Shown: piece by piece, positions 52,617 through 60,671 of the stretch
Position numbering within the stretch: position 1 is the stretch's first letter
Layout of the letters: each line of letters begins with the position of its first letter
Assembly: GCA_020638995.1 (NCBI GenBank)
Contig: JACKHM010000004.1
Span: 372,001-436,000 of the forward strand
Source: Planctomycetaceae bacterium
GTDB taxonomy: Bacteria > Planctomycetota > Planctomycetia > Pirellulales > Pirellulaceae
DNA: 64,000 nt
Direction: 5' to 3'
The notes under the pieces: model-generated
What the model saw: only the letters and a program-made list of their open reading frames with translations
Told to the model about the DNA's origin: nothing
The model's database searches: none
Made by a program: the position numbers and the translations under genes

Positions 52617-52850
52617 ATGTTTTTTCGGCTGATGGGACGTGCAGTGATCGGTGCCATTTTTGGATGGTTCGGTGGAATTGTGTTGTGTGGGATCACGAGA
52701 CTTGTCATTCCTCGTGACGTGATCTCTGAAAGTTTTTGGGTCGCGATGTTGAATGTCATTCTCTATTTGACCGTAATCACTGGTGCGGGGTTTGCCGCTA
52801 TCAAGGAGAAAGGGAAAGAAGAGAAAGGAAGAGGAAGAAACGGGGGTTAG
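52617..52850 (+). CDS. Small two-helix membrane protein after Rhs tip (possible immunity protein)
   Basis: 77-aa protein starting at ATG 52617 with two hydrophobic segments (about residues 8-30 and 43-64) and a basic Lys/Arg/Glu tail ('KEKGKEEKGRGRNGG'). It begins 53 bases after the Rhs tip stop on the same strand, the usual place for an immunity gene. No family is recognised. A membrane protein could guard against a membrane-acting tip, but there is no direct evidence. Confidence 0.55.
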   Translation: MFFRLMGRAVIGAIFGWFGGIVLCGITRLVIPRDVISESFWVAMLNVILYLTVITGAGFAAIKEKGKEEKGRGRNGG

Positions 52851-52865
52851 TCTCTGAAAAGAAAA

Positions 52866-52911
52866 GGCATTATTCATTGCCAGCACGGCCTGCCCGGTTA
52901 CACTGAACGGA
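52866..52911. repeat. 46-bp direct repeat, copy 1
   Basis: Identical to 55376-55421 over 46 bases (begins GGCATTATTCATTGCCAGCA). Copy 1 lies 15 bases after the small membrane protein gene and copy 2 lies 29 bases after the lipoprotein gene. Both thus follow a short gene that may belong to an Rhs tip cassette. Confidence 0.9.
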
Positions 52912-53690
52912 GAAATCAAAGGGGTCAGAGAAATCAGGAAATCAAAGGGGGCACAGGAAATCAAAGGGGTCAAAATCAAAGGGGTCAAAATCAAAGGGGT
53001 CAAAATCAAAGGGGTCAAAATCAAAGGGGTCAAAATCAAAGGGGTCAAAATCAAAGGGGTCAAAATCAAAGGGGTCAAAATCAAAAGGGTCAAAATCAAA
53101 GGGGTCAAAATCAAAGGGTCAAAATCAAAGGGTCAAAATCAAAGGGTCAAAATCAAAGGGGTCAAAATCAAAGGGTCAAAATCAAAGGTCAAAATCAAAG
53201 GGTCAAAATCAAAGGGTCAAAATCAAAGGGGTCAAAATCAAAGGGGTCAAAATCAAAGGGGTCAAAATCAAAGGGGTCAAAATCAAAGGGGTCAAAATCA
53301 AAGGGGTCAAAATCAAAGGGGTCAAAATCAAAGGGGTCAAAATCAAAGGGGTCAAAATCAAAGGGGTCAAAATCAAAGGGGTCAAAATCAAAGGGGTCAA
53401 AATCAAAGGGGTCAAAATCAAAGGGGTCAAAATCAAAGGGGTCAAAATCAAAGGGGTCAAAATCAAAGGGTCAAAATCAAAGGGTCAAAATCAAAGGGTC
53501 AAAATCAAAGGGTCAAAATCAAAGGGTCAAAATCAAAGGGTCAAAATCAAAGGGTCAAAATCAAAGGGTCAAAATCAAAGGGTCAAAATCAAAGGGTCAA
53601 AATCAAAGGGTCAAAAAAGGGTCAAAATCAAAGGGGTCAAAATCAAAGGGGTCAAAATCAAAGGGGTCAAAATCAAAGGGGTCAGGACTC
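52912..53690. repeat. Tandem array of the 15-bp unit AAAATCAAAGGGGTC
   Basis: About 50 head-to-tail copies. Most are 15 bp with GGGG; blocks near 53115-53220 and 53465-53615 carry 14-bp copies with GGG, and one 13-bp copy occurs. The last copy reads AAATCAAAGGGGTCAGGACTC (53670-53690), which is the left border repeat of the RAYT gene; its inverted partner is at 54420-54440. The array thus looks like a local amplification of a RAYT end sequence. It is too short-period for CRISPR and codes for nothing believable. Confidence 0.95.
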
Positions 53691-53726
53691 ATTGACGAGC
53701 ATTTTGCGTGATGTTATGGTTGGCGC

Positions 53727-54428
53727 ATGCCACGACCACCGCGAGCCGATGAAGCAGGCGGGCTGTATCATGCCTTGAACCGAGGAAATGCTCGCACCGA
53801 CATCTTCCGTAAAGATTCGGACTTTGAAGCGTTCGAGCGAATTCTCTCGGAAGGCTTGCTGCGGTACGACCTCCAACTGTTTGCCTATCAGTTGCTCAGC
53901 AATCATTGGCATCTGGTGTTGCGGTCGAATCGGGATGGTGAGATGAGCCGGTTTATGCGTTGGGTCACTGCGACGCACACGATGCGTTACCACGCTCACT
54001 ATCACAGTTCCGGCGAAGGGCATGTGTATCAGGGCCGCTACAAGAGCTTTCCCGTTCAAGACGATGTACACTTCTTTACCGTCTGCCGTTACGTGGAACG
54101 CAATGCCTTGCGAGCCAAGTTGGTGAAGCGTGCGGAAGATTGGCGTTGGGGTTCGTTATGGCGTTGGCTTCAAAAGTCCGAGCCGGAACCATCGTTGCTA
54201 TCTCCCTGGCCCATCCCTCGCTTGCCAAACTGGGTTGAGCGAGTGAACGAACCACTTACTTCCGGCGAATTAGACGCCATTCGAACATCTGCAAAACGAG
54301 GCAGTCCATACGGCGATGCCTCGTGGGTCGAATCCAGTGTAAAGCGGCTGGGACTAGAATCCACATTACGTCCTCGCGGTCGTCCACAAGTCCGCTTTCC
54401 GACTCAAACCGATAACAACGAGTCCTGA
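53727..54428 (+). CDS. REP-associated tyrosine transposase (RAYT), second family
   Basis: 233-aa HUH nuclease starting 'MPRPPRADEAGGLYHALNRG', the typical opening of this RAYT group. The metal-binding histidines are in 'LLSNHWHLVLR' near residue 60, and the catalytic Tyr is in 'TVCRYVERNALRAKLV' near residue 118. 'AEDWRWGSLWRW' is the conserved C-terminal block, and an extended tail follows. The gene is bordered by perfect 21-bp inverted repeats (53670-53690 and 54420-54440); its own stop codon lies in the right one. It differs clearly from the RAYT at 14361, so two RAYT/REP systems coexist. Confidence 0.92.
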   Translation: MPRPPRADEAGGLYHALNRGNARTDIFRKDSDFEAFERILSEGLLRYDLQLFAYQLLSNHWHLVLRSNRDGEMSRFMRWVTATHTMRYHAHYHSSGEGHVYQGRYKSFPVQDDVHFFTVCRYVERNALRAKLVKRAEDWRWGSLWRWLQKSEPEPSLLSPWPIPRLPNWVERVNEPLTSGELDAIRTSAKRGSPYGDASWVESSVKRLGLESTLRPRGRPQVRFPTQTDNNES

Positions 54429-54441
54429 CCCCTTTGATTTG

Positions 54442-54595
54442 TCTGCAAAACGAGGCAGTCCATACGGCGATGCCTCGTGGGTCGAATCCAGTGTGAAGCG
54501 GCTGGGACTAGAATCCACGTTACGTCCTCGCGGTCGTCCACAAGTCCGCTTTCCGACTCAAACCGATAACAACGAGTCCTGACCCCTTTGATTTG
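54442..54595. repeat. 154-bp tandem duplication of the RAYT 3' end
   Basis: Repeats bases 54288-54441 with only two or so changes, including the last ~45 codons of the RAYT gene and its right border repeat. The first copy keeps the stop codon, so the protein is unaffected. Confidence 0.9.
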
Positions 54596-54749
54596 TCTGA
54601 TTTGTCCAGGACAATTAACTGCACGTGCAAGGTCGGGAGAAATCGGCCACCTCGCTGGGGACACTGCGTTCCGGTTTATAACAGAACGACATCTGTTAGA
54701 TTAACAGAGTTGCTAATATGAGTTGTCTGTAAGTCAGAGGAAATCCTTA

Positions 54750-55346
54750 GTGGAATCGCGTACCAGAATACTCGGCCCCGGTTGTCTTCTCGCATCTTGG
54801 TCTATGTGTGGGCTGATTCTCTCGGTCCTAGCATTCTTTTCTCTCGCTGGTTGTAATCCCTATCGCAATCCGCAAAGTTTTGATCCCGCCCAAGAGATAT
54901 TAGCAAGCGCCGACAATGTCGAAGTCGGCCCGGCGATACTTGCAATCCCTGACAGTTGGTCCGTTCGTGAGGTTTTGAGATTCGATGCGCAAGGGCGGCC
55001 TCAGACGGTCTACGTTGACCGGATATTAGATGGATTGCACGTGGCATTTATGCAGGTAGACGTTCAAGCCGAGCAGCCATTTTGGGTTGGAAACGCAGAA
55101 GTGAAGCACACCTCGACCACTTATCACAAGGATGTAGTCTTCGATGTGACATCGACGCTGGCACCTTCAGGTGACGACACTCCCGGGCATTTCACACTTC
55201 GTGCATATACGAAAGAGGCTGGAATCTATTTGTACATGTACGTTAGCTTCTTTACACCGGTGGACAACTTGGAAGCGGCTGTTGCTTACCTCGATGCAAT
55301 AACCATCGCGAATGTCAATAACGAGACCGAGAAAGGGGATAAGTGA
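54750..55346 (+). CDS. Predicted lipoprotein, unknown function
   Basis: 198-aa protein. A GTG at 54750 with AGAGGAA nine bases before it is preferred over the TTG at 54723. The N-terminus has a long hydrophobic segment ending in a lipobox ('FSLAGC', Cys near residue 38), predicting lipid attachment at a membrane. The mature part is beta-rich: 'GPAILAIPDSWSVREVLRFDAQGRPQTVYVDRILDG' (abridged), 'YHKDVVFDVTSTLAP', 'YLYMYVSFFTPVDNLE'. It may be an orphan immunity or accessory gene of the nearby Rhs cassette, because a 46-bp repeat follows it just as one follows the small gene at 52617. No family is recognised. Confidence 0.7.
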   Translation: MESRTRILGPGCLLASWSMCGLILSVLAFFSLAGCNPYRNPQSFDPAQEILASADNVEVGPAILAIPDSWSVREVLRFDAQGRPQTVYVDRILDGLHVAFMQVDVQAEQPFWVGNAEVKHTSTTYHKDVVFDVTSTLAPSGDDTPGHFTLRAYTKEAGIYLYMYVSFFTPVDNLEAAVAYLDAITIANVNNETEKGDK

Positions 55347-55375
55347 GCGGCGGACGGATGCGAAAGACAAGGACA

Positions 55376-55421
55376 GGCATTATTCATTGCCAGCACGGCC
55401 TGCCCGGTTACACTGAACGGA
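55376..55421. repeat. 46-bp direct repeat, copy 2
   Basis: Exact copy of 52866-52911; together they bracket the 15-bp array, the RAYT and the lipoprotein gene. Confidence 0.9.
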
Positions 55422-55522
55422 CGAAATCACCTCAGCGATGGGAGGAGGCGACGATGACGATGGCTCGTGGTCAGTTGGTGGATAGCCGAGGAGAGACGCT
55501 CAGCAGCAGGTTCTGAGTTGGA

Positions 55523-56245
55523 CTACTGAGCATGCTGCCCGTCGTATTGCAACACAACCATTCCCTTTTCCGTCAGGAACCGATTGACGAGACGGATTGG
55601 AAACTCTTTCATCCAACGATCGATGATCCGCTGTTCGTGATCGCGGTTGGCGTCGTCAACGAGAATATGTGCGCCCGGGCTCAATTTCGACATCAATAGC
55701 GGCAATGCCGGAAACCGCACCATTTCGCGGTTGCTGCCATGTTGGGCCGGGCCATCGACGATCAATAAATCGATGTCATGAACGTCGTTGAATGTCGCAA
55801 GGTCGTACCAGTCCCAATTCGTATGGTCGATTGTGACGGGGGTCAGCAGCGCGTGACGAATACGAACCACAGAGTCCAAATCGTGGCGATTGATGCTTCT
55901 TCGCGTCGCGTCAGCAAATTCTCTCTGGTGATCGACGGCGATGACGGTGCCGTCCCCGAACTTCTCGACACAGTAACCCGCGACGATGGCAGTGAAGCCC
56001 CCACCCAAGTCGACGATCGTCTTGGGGCGATGATCCTGAATGACCTCCACCAGGATCACGGCAAAGTCGGGGGAAACAGACCACACGCGAGTCGGTGGCA
56101 AGACCGAACGGAAGTCAATGGCCGAGTGCAACGACAACAACGCTTCCATTTGCCGGAAGTCCCGGTACTGCGCAGCCAACTGACGCTGGTGGCTCTCCTG
56201 CAGCAGTTTTTTGATTTGTTCGAGGATAGAGTTGTCGTCGTCCAT
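55523..56245 (-). CDS. Class I SAM-dependent methyltransferase-like protein
   Basis: 240-aa protein starting at ATG 56245 ('MDDDNSILEQIKKLLQ'); a longer open frame upstream overlaps the preceding gene and is not used. The Rossmann-like core has 'TIVDLGGGFTAIVAGYCVEKFG' (abridged; motif I near residue 105), 'VIAVDHQREFADATRR' (motif II acid near 128) and 'IDLLIVDGPAQHG' (near 182). This resembles class I methyltransferases related to the catechol O-methyltransferase/CmcI-like group. It lies 13 bases after a truncated glycosyltransferase, so both may come from a surface-glycan cluster. Confidence 0.8.
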   Translation of the reverse strand: MDDDNSILEQIKKLLQESHQRQLAAQYRDFRQMEALLSLHSAIDFRSVLPPTRVWSVSPDFAVILVEVIQDHRPKTIVDLGGGFTAIVAGYCVEKFGDGTVIAVDHQREFADATRRSINRHDLDSVVRIRHALLTPVTIDHTNWDWYDLATFNDVHDIDLLIVDGPAQHGSNREMVRFPALPLLMSKLSPGAHILVDDANRDHEQRIIDRWMKEFPIRLVNRFLTEKGMVVLQYDGQHAQ

Positions 56246-56258
56246 TTTGGGTACACCG

Positions 56259-56850
56259 TTAGGATCGCAGTAACGCCTCAACTCGATTAAAAATGCGTTC
56301 GGATGCAAGTTCCGGCGAGCGTTCTGCATATTGACGCGAAAATCTACGGGCGTTTTCTCGCAACGACTCGTCCACGAGCACTTGATGCATTGCCGGCGAA
56401 ATCGCGTCCGCGTTGTGTGGTTCGACGACGACGCCTGCCCCGTGCCTCGCAACTCGTTCCGCCGTCATGCGTTGTTCCAGGTGAATCGGAAAAAACAAAA
56501 TGTGCTTCCCTGCCAAAAGCATGGCTGCGGTCGTTCCATGTGTGCCGTTCAGGATGGCGAGATCACACTCCTCAGTCGCGCGCCGCAGGTTGAGCGGTTG
56601 GGTCTCGAAACGAATGGAGGGATAATTCGCCGCACAGTATTCCGACAGATGATCATCAACACCGTGCGAATAGACGATTGTCGGCATGCGAAGCTGCGCC
56701 AGATGCTCGATGAGTTTGGGTAGGGCCTGGAATCGCTTCAGGTAAGCGAAGATTCGCGGTCCATACCCGTTTGGCCACTCGGGGACCTTGCCAGAATCTT
56801 GTGGCCAGGCGCCCAAATACTCCCCATCGGCACGTTGGGGAAAGTCATTG
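56259..56850 (-). pseudogene. 5'-truncated glycosyltransferase (GT1/MurG-like C-terminal half)
   Basis: About 195 codons remain of a GT-B glycosyltransferase C-terminal domain. 'MPTIVYSHGVDD' is followed by 'CDLAILNGTHGTTAAMLLAGKHILFFPI', the donor-binding region with the 'G.GT..E.L..G.P....P' pattern, and 'ERVARHGAGVVV'. The frame is open upstream of the first ATG (56816) as far as about 56850, where it meets the short palindromic repeat and stops making sense. The acceptor-binding N-terminal half is therefore missing. It probably arose by deletion or recombination at the repeat. Confidence 0.75.
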
Positions 56851-56873
56851 TAGGTCCGGCTCCCGCCGGACAG
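56850..56873. repeat. Short palindromic repeat (GTCCGGC..GCCGGAC)
   Basis: Same element as 50821-50844 with one base changed; the hairpin is 56854-56871. It marks the exact truncation point of the glycosyltransferase. Confidence 0.8.
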
Positions 56874-56923
56874 GAGATTGTCAGGCTGGAGCGTGACCTA
56901 CATCTACTTTCGCCTCTGTAGCC

Positions 56924-57571
56924 TCACGCCTTGGGCAAGAGCGCCATCACGGATTCACTTGGTCGTGCAATCACATGGGCGGCGATTAACTTGCCGAGAC
57001 CTTCTACTTTCGATTGTCCGGCATCGATAGCAGCTTTGACCGCGGCGACATCGCCTTTGATAATTACCGTGACGTAACCGCCCCCAAGCTTCTCCTTGCC
57101 GAGGACTTCGACGTTGGCGGCTTTGCAGGCATTGTCGATCGCCTCGAATACCGCAGTAAAACCTTGCGTCTCGATGAAGCCCAAGGCAAAGGAAGATGTC
57201 TCACTCATGGCAGGCTCCTTGTTATCGTTTTTCGTCACTGGTCCGTTCTCACTAAGTGGAACAGTGACGACATTCTGTTGGATCAGTGGATTGAACTCGA
57301 CAGCGCTCTCGATCGCCTTCCAAGCCTCGTTGTCAGGGCGATTGATCGTGGTGGATACCGGCTTCCCGTGCATCTTGTCGGCAATGGCATGCCCCGCCGC
57401 AACGGCAGTTTGTACGGAATCCACCTCACCAACGACTTTAATAACAACCCCAAGGAAGTCGTTCAGCTCGACTTGCACGACGCGCACCGATGCCGCTTTG
57501 TCCATGACGTCCAAGGCGACAATGGCGGGTGTAAAGCCTGTCGTTTCGAGAATTCCGAGTGCTGGTTGCAC
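56924..57571 (-). CDS. Two bacterial-microcompartment shell (BMC-H) domains in one frame
   Basis: 215 aa if started at the GTG at 57571 ('VQPALGILETTGFTPAIVAL'). Domain 1 (about 1-95) reads like a BMC-H with 'NDFLGVVIKVVGEVDSVQTAV' and a C-terminal extension. Domain 2 (about 122-215) begins 'MSETSSFALGFIETQGFTAVF' and has 'GGGYVTVIIKGDVAAVKAAID'. Both resemble the PduA/CsoS1-type hexamer subunits that tile a protein shell; planctomycetes use such shells for fucose/rhamnose degradation. The Met of domain 2 (57208) has a perfect AAGGAG seven bases before it, so domain 2 can also be made alone. No stop codon separates the domains. No enzymes of the compartment are seen nearby. Confidence 0.9.
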   Translation of the reverse strand: MQPALGILETTGFTPAIVALDVMDKAASVRVVQVELNDFLGVVIKVVGEVDSVQTAVAAGHAIADKMHGKPVSTTINRPDNEAWKAIESAVEFNPLIQQNVVTVPLSENGPVTKNDNKEPAMSETSSFALGFIETQGFTAVFEAIDNACKAANVEVLGKEKLGGGYVTVIIKGDVAAVKAAIDAGQSKVEGLGKLIAAHVIARPSESVMALLPKA

Positions 57572-57649
57572 CTTGCTGTATCCTGATGATCGCTTAGAGA
57601 CCGTGCCGCTACTCTGTTCGAGTATAGCTCGCCGATCGGACGGCAACCG

Positions 57650-58594
57650 CTAGAATTTTCGCAGACAGTCGGCGAGGTAGGTCCGCGATCGGTTGATTTC
57701 GTCGGTCACGCCAGCGGTCGAGTCGAGGATCGGGATGCCTCGGGGTACCGGATGCATGAAAATCTCCGTCCAACCGCGATAATTGATGTCTCGCAACGCC
57801 GCTACCAACGGCACAAAATCAAGTGCACCTCGGCCCGGCATCTGAAGCAATTCCTGTTCCTTGGGCAGTTTTTGATGACACCCCATCCCGTGCTGCCATG
57901 CGTAGAACATTGCGATACCGTCGCCAAGCGTCCGGATCAAGTCGCCGATTAATCTTTCGTCTTGAGGCAGATGATACGGTGCGAGGGCGACCGCTAAATG
58001 GTCGGATGAACGCAAGTCGATCAACCACTTCAGCGAGTCGGGCGAATCGATCAAGTTGTTCGCGTGATTCTCGATCGCAATCGTGACTCCCGTCTCCTCC
58101 GCGACCTCCAAATGCGGTTTCATTTGCTCGACAAATTTGCCGACGGCCGACTTGAGCTCGCTGCCCGTCAATCCAACCGGCCCTTTTCCCCCGCAAACCA
58201 AGGTCGGACATTCGAATCGCTGCGCCAATCGCATCTCTCCCTGAATGCCGAATGGTCCCAATGCATACTGAGTGATGCACCCTAGAGAAATGCCGTGTTG
58301 CTTCAGTAATGCGGCGAACTTCTCTTCACCGAGTTCGTCGAGTTGTTCGCGCTGGTTGCCGTGAACCTTCGGCCAAACGTCCAACGCGACGGCACCGGTC
58401 TTGGCGACTTCCGGCATGATCTCAGCGACGTCGGTGTAGCCGTACATCGACGAGCCCACGATATATCGAAACGAGAAGTCTTGCTCCCGAGCGGTCGTGA
58501 GCGAATGTGGAACGAAAGTCGGAAGCGTCGAAGCGGCGGCGACTCCGAGCACCTTGCGGTTGAAGGCTCGACGGTTGAGTGGCGGGCTAATCAT
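57650..58594 (-). CDS. Tat-exported sugar phosphate isomerase/epimerase-like protein
   Basis: 314-aa protein with a Tat-type leader ('NRRAFNRKVLGVAAASTLP') and a TIM barrel of the xylose isomerase/AP endonuclease 2 superfamily. 'AVALDVWPKVHG' and 'ITQYALGPFGIQGEM' are early strands, 'VTIAIENHANNLIDSPDSLKWL' (abridged) holds a metal Glu near residue 185, and 'YRGWTEIFMHPVPRG' holds a late Glu/His pair. Such proteins isomerise or epimerise sugars, often with Gfo/Idh/MocA partners. Its start overlaps the PhyH gene stop by four bases (ATGA). Substrate unknown. Confidence 0.88.
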   Translation of the reverse strand: MISPPLNRRAFNRKVLGVAAASTLPTFVPHSLTTAREQDFSFRYIVGSSMYGYTDVAEIMPEVAKTGAVALDVWPKVHGNQREQLDELGEEKFAALLKQHGISLGCITQYALGPFGIQGEMRLAQRFECPTLVCGGKGPVGLTGSELKSAVGKFVEQMKPHLEVAEETGVTIAIENHANNLIDSPDSLKWLIDLRSSDHLAVALAPYHLPQDERLIGDLIRTLGDGIAMFYAWQHGMGCHQKLPKEQELLQMPGRGALDFVPLVAALRDINYRGWTEIFMHPVPRGIPILDSTAGVTDEINRSRTYLADCLRKF

Positions 58595-59352
58595 ACGGGG
58601 CTCCCGGTCGGCGATTGATAGACGAATTCACCATCTTGAAGAAACGGTACGGCAAGGTGCATCGGATCGGTGCTGCCCGGTTTGTAGATCGGCACGGGCG
58701 AGTACTGAGTCACATATGCACGCCGCATCTGGTCGGTTGTGTTCGCTCCGCTGCGATGAAATGTTAGCGAGCTGAAAACAACGAGACTTCCGGCGGGAAC
58801 GACGGCTGGAATGCCCGGCTCTTTGCCAAAGTATCCGGTCTTATCTCCCGTAGCCGGGTCCCGGACATGTTCGACCAACGTCCGTATTCCGATAGTTGAG
58901 AAGGGCATTACGGCGGCGGTACCGTTCTCGAGCGTCATATCATCAACGGCGGCCCACACCGTGACGTAGGGAGGATGCGGGAAGCCAAGGTATCCGCCAT
59001 CCTGATGCCAAGAAAATGTAATCCCCTGCTCTGCGGCTTTCACAACGTATTGGTCATAGAACAGAAAAGCCGTCTCACCAATGGTAGCTTTGCAGACTTC
59101 GGCCATGAGGTCTCCAAAAACATATTCGCTCAGCCGTGGTGCCTGGTGATATTGTTTTGCAATATGATAACGCTTACCGCGATGGCTGATATGGATGTGG
59201 TCCGTGCCTTGCCGGTCCATCTCCTCATGCATGATACCGATCAAATGATCGCAAGCATCCCGCATGATCTGCAAGTGTTCGCTTGGTATCACGCCTTCCA
59301 GGATGAAATAGCCTTCGTCGATGTATTGGCTGCGTTGTTGGTCTGTAATCAT
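58591..59352 (-). CDS. Phytanoyl-CoA dioxygenase (PhyH) family protein
   Basis: 253-aa Fe(II)/2-oxoglutarate dioxygenase-like protein. The iron site is 'FSWHQDGGYLGF' (H-x-D near residues 117-119) with the distal His in 'SSLTFHRSGANTT' near residue 200; the Arg about ten residues later ('MRRAY') would bind 2-oxoglutarate. No signal peptide, so it acts in the cytoplasm. It lies between the BamB-like gene (2 bases away) and the sugar isomerase-like gene (4-base overlap), so the three are co-translated. Family members hydroxylate small metabolites; the substrate cannot be read. Confidence 0.92.
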   Translation of the reverse strand: MITDQQRSQYIDEGYFILEGVIPSEHLQIMRDACDHLIGIMHEEMDRQGTDHIHISHRGKRYHIAKQYHQAPRLSEYVFGDLMAEVCKATIGETAFLFYDQYVVKAAEQGITFSWHQDGGYLGFPHPPYVTVWAAVDDMTLENGTAAVMPFSTIGIRTLVEHVRDPATGDKTGYFGKEPGIPAVVPAGSLVVFSSLTFHRSGANTTDQMRRAYVTQYSPVPIYKPGSTDPMHLAVPFLQDGEFVYQSPTGSPV

Positions 59353-59354
59353 CG

Positions 59355-60671
59355 TTATTCGATTCGGTACAGTTGCGAGTCGGAGCGGAGGAACAGCGTT
59401 GAATCGAGCACGGCAGGCGACGCCATAAGTTTGCCATCGACGTGGCTCGTCGCAATTTCTGCGTACTCGGGTGCCGCGCGGATGACGGTTGTATCGCCTT
59501 CCTCACTGAAGAAATAGACACGATCTTGTGTAGCGATTGGCGATGCCGAATAGTTTCCGCCAATCCGTCTCTTCCAGAGGTCTTTGCCCGTGTGTGCGTC
59601 GAAACAAGTGGCGATGCCCGTATCACCAATCACAAATAGCAAATCGTCCACGAGCACAGGAGAGGGTTTTGCAGGGATTTGTCCCTTGGCTCGCCAAGCC
59701 ATGTGAGTTTGTGTCACGTCACCGTGACCGTCGACGCGAATTGCGACGAGTTCGGGCTTACCAAACCCAGTGCAAATGTAAACCATGCCGTGACCATACA
59801 CCGGACGTGGTACGTTCGAGAATCCCGCCCCATGATCGAATCGCCACAACTCTTCGCCGGTCGCCGGATCGTAAGATACGACCCACTGAGCCCCAGGGAT
59901 CACGTATTGATCACGACCTTCTTGCTGAACCAATAACGGCGTTGAATAGGCTTTCTGCTGTTGACCATCGGGGGCACGAATCGGCGGACGAGGCGTCGTC
60001 CAGAGCGTTTCACCCGTACGTTTATCGAGCCCGGTAATGAACTGTACATCGATACCATCACACACGAGAACCAACACATTGCCATAGATTACCGGCGAAC
60101 TGCCAGCCCCAACGCTGAAATTCGTAGCGATTTTTCTCGACCAAACGACGTGTCCATTTGTTGTGTCGAGGCAAGCTGTACCATTTGAACCGAAGTGACA
60201 GTACACGCGATCGGACTCGATGATGGGCGTTGGCGATGCATAGCTATTGGCGGTGTGAATGGCTTCGGGTGAATCGATCTCGAACAGTTCGATGTCACGC
60301 ACAAGCCGGCCATCTTTCCGGTCGATGCAGATCGCCTTCAGCGACAGCGTACCGTGAACTTGCCGCCGCTCAAACTGTTGTTTCGTCAGTCCGGAGTCGC
60401 GAAACTGCTGCTCAATCTGTTCGGGTGTGGGCTCGTTCGTGATCGCCGTCGTCACCCAAATCTGCTGCCCCAGAACAACGGGTGAAGACCAAGCCTTTCC
60501 AGCAATCTCTGTCTTCCAGGCAACATGCTCCGTTTCGCTCCAAGTCAGCGGCACGTTGGCGCTGCCGACAAAGCCCTGGCCACCGGGACCACGGAATTCT
60601 GTCCAATCTGCTTGTACTGTGGGCAACGCCGTCGAGCCAAGGAATATTAACACGAGAGAGAGTGTTCGCAT
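59355..60671 (-). CDS. Secreted PQQ-like beta-propeller (BamB-like) protein
   Basis: 438-aa protein with a signal peptide (residues 1-21, ending 'TVQADW'). Repeated propeller strands follow: 'VAWKTEIAGKAWSSPVVLGQQIWV', 'GHVVWSRKIATNFSVGAGSSPVIYGNVLVL', 'TGEELWRFDHGAG' and 'TGKDLWKRRIGGNYSASPIATQDRVYF' (abridged), each with the W..A/G..SSP pattern of PQQ-binding-like repeats. The opening 'FRGPGGQGF' is typical of planctomycete outer-compartment PQQ-like proteins. No catalytic residues of quinoprotein dehydrogenases are apparent, so it is more likely a scaffold or sensor. First gene of the run to 57650. Confidence 0.92.
   Translation of the reverse strand: MRTLSLVLIFLGSTALPTVQADWTEFRGPGGQGFVGSANVPLTWSETEHVAWKTEIAGKAWSSPVVLGQQIWVTTAITNEPTPEQIEQQFRDSGLTKQQFERRQVHGTLSLKAICIDRKDGRLVRDIELFEIDSPEAIHTANSYASPTPIIESDRVYCHFGSNGTACLDTTNGHVVWSRKIATNFSVGAGSSPVIYGNVLVLVCDGIDVQFITGLDKRTGETLWTTPRPPIRAPDGQQQKAYSTPLLVQQEGRDQYVIPGAQWVVSYDPATGEELWRFDHGAGFSNVPRPVYGHGMVYICTGFGKPELVAIRVDGHGDVTQTHMAWRAKGQIPAKPSPVLVDDLLFVIGDTGIATCFDAHTGKDLWKRRIGGNYSASPIATQDRVYFFSEEGDTTVIRAAPEYAEIATSHVDGKLMASPAVLDSTLFLRSDSQLYRIE

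Noticed and set aside
53209..53466. A protein of LILTP repeats on the minus strand
   Set aside because: It is only the translation of the 15-bp DNA repeat; no start context, and copies of 14 bp break the frame.
52912..53690. A CRISPR array
   Set aside because: The period is 13-15 bp with no unique spacers and no cas genes.
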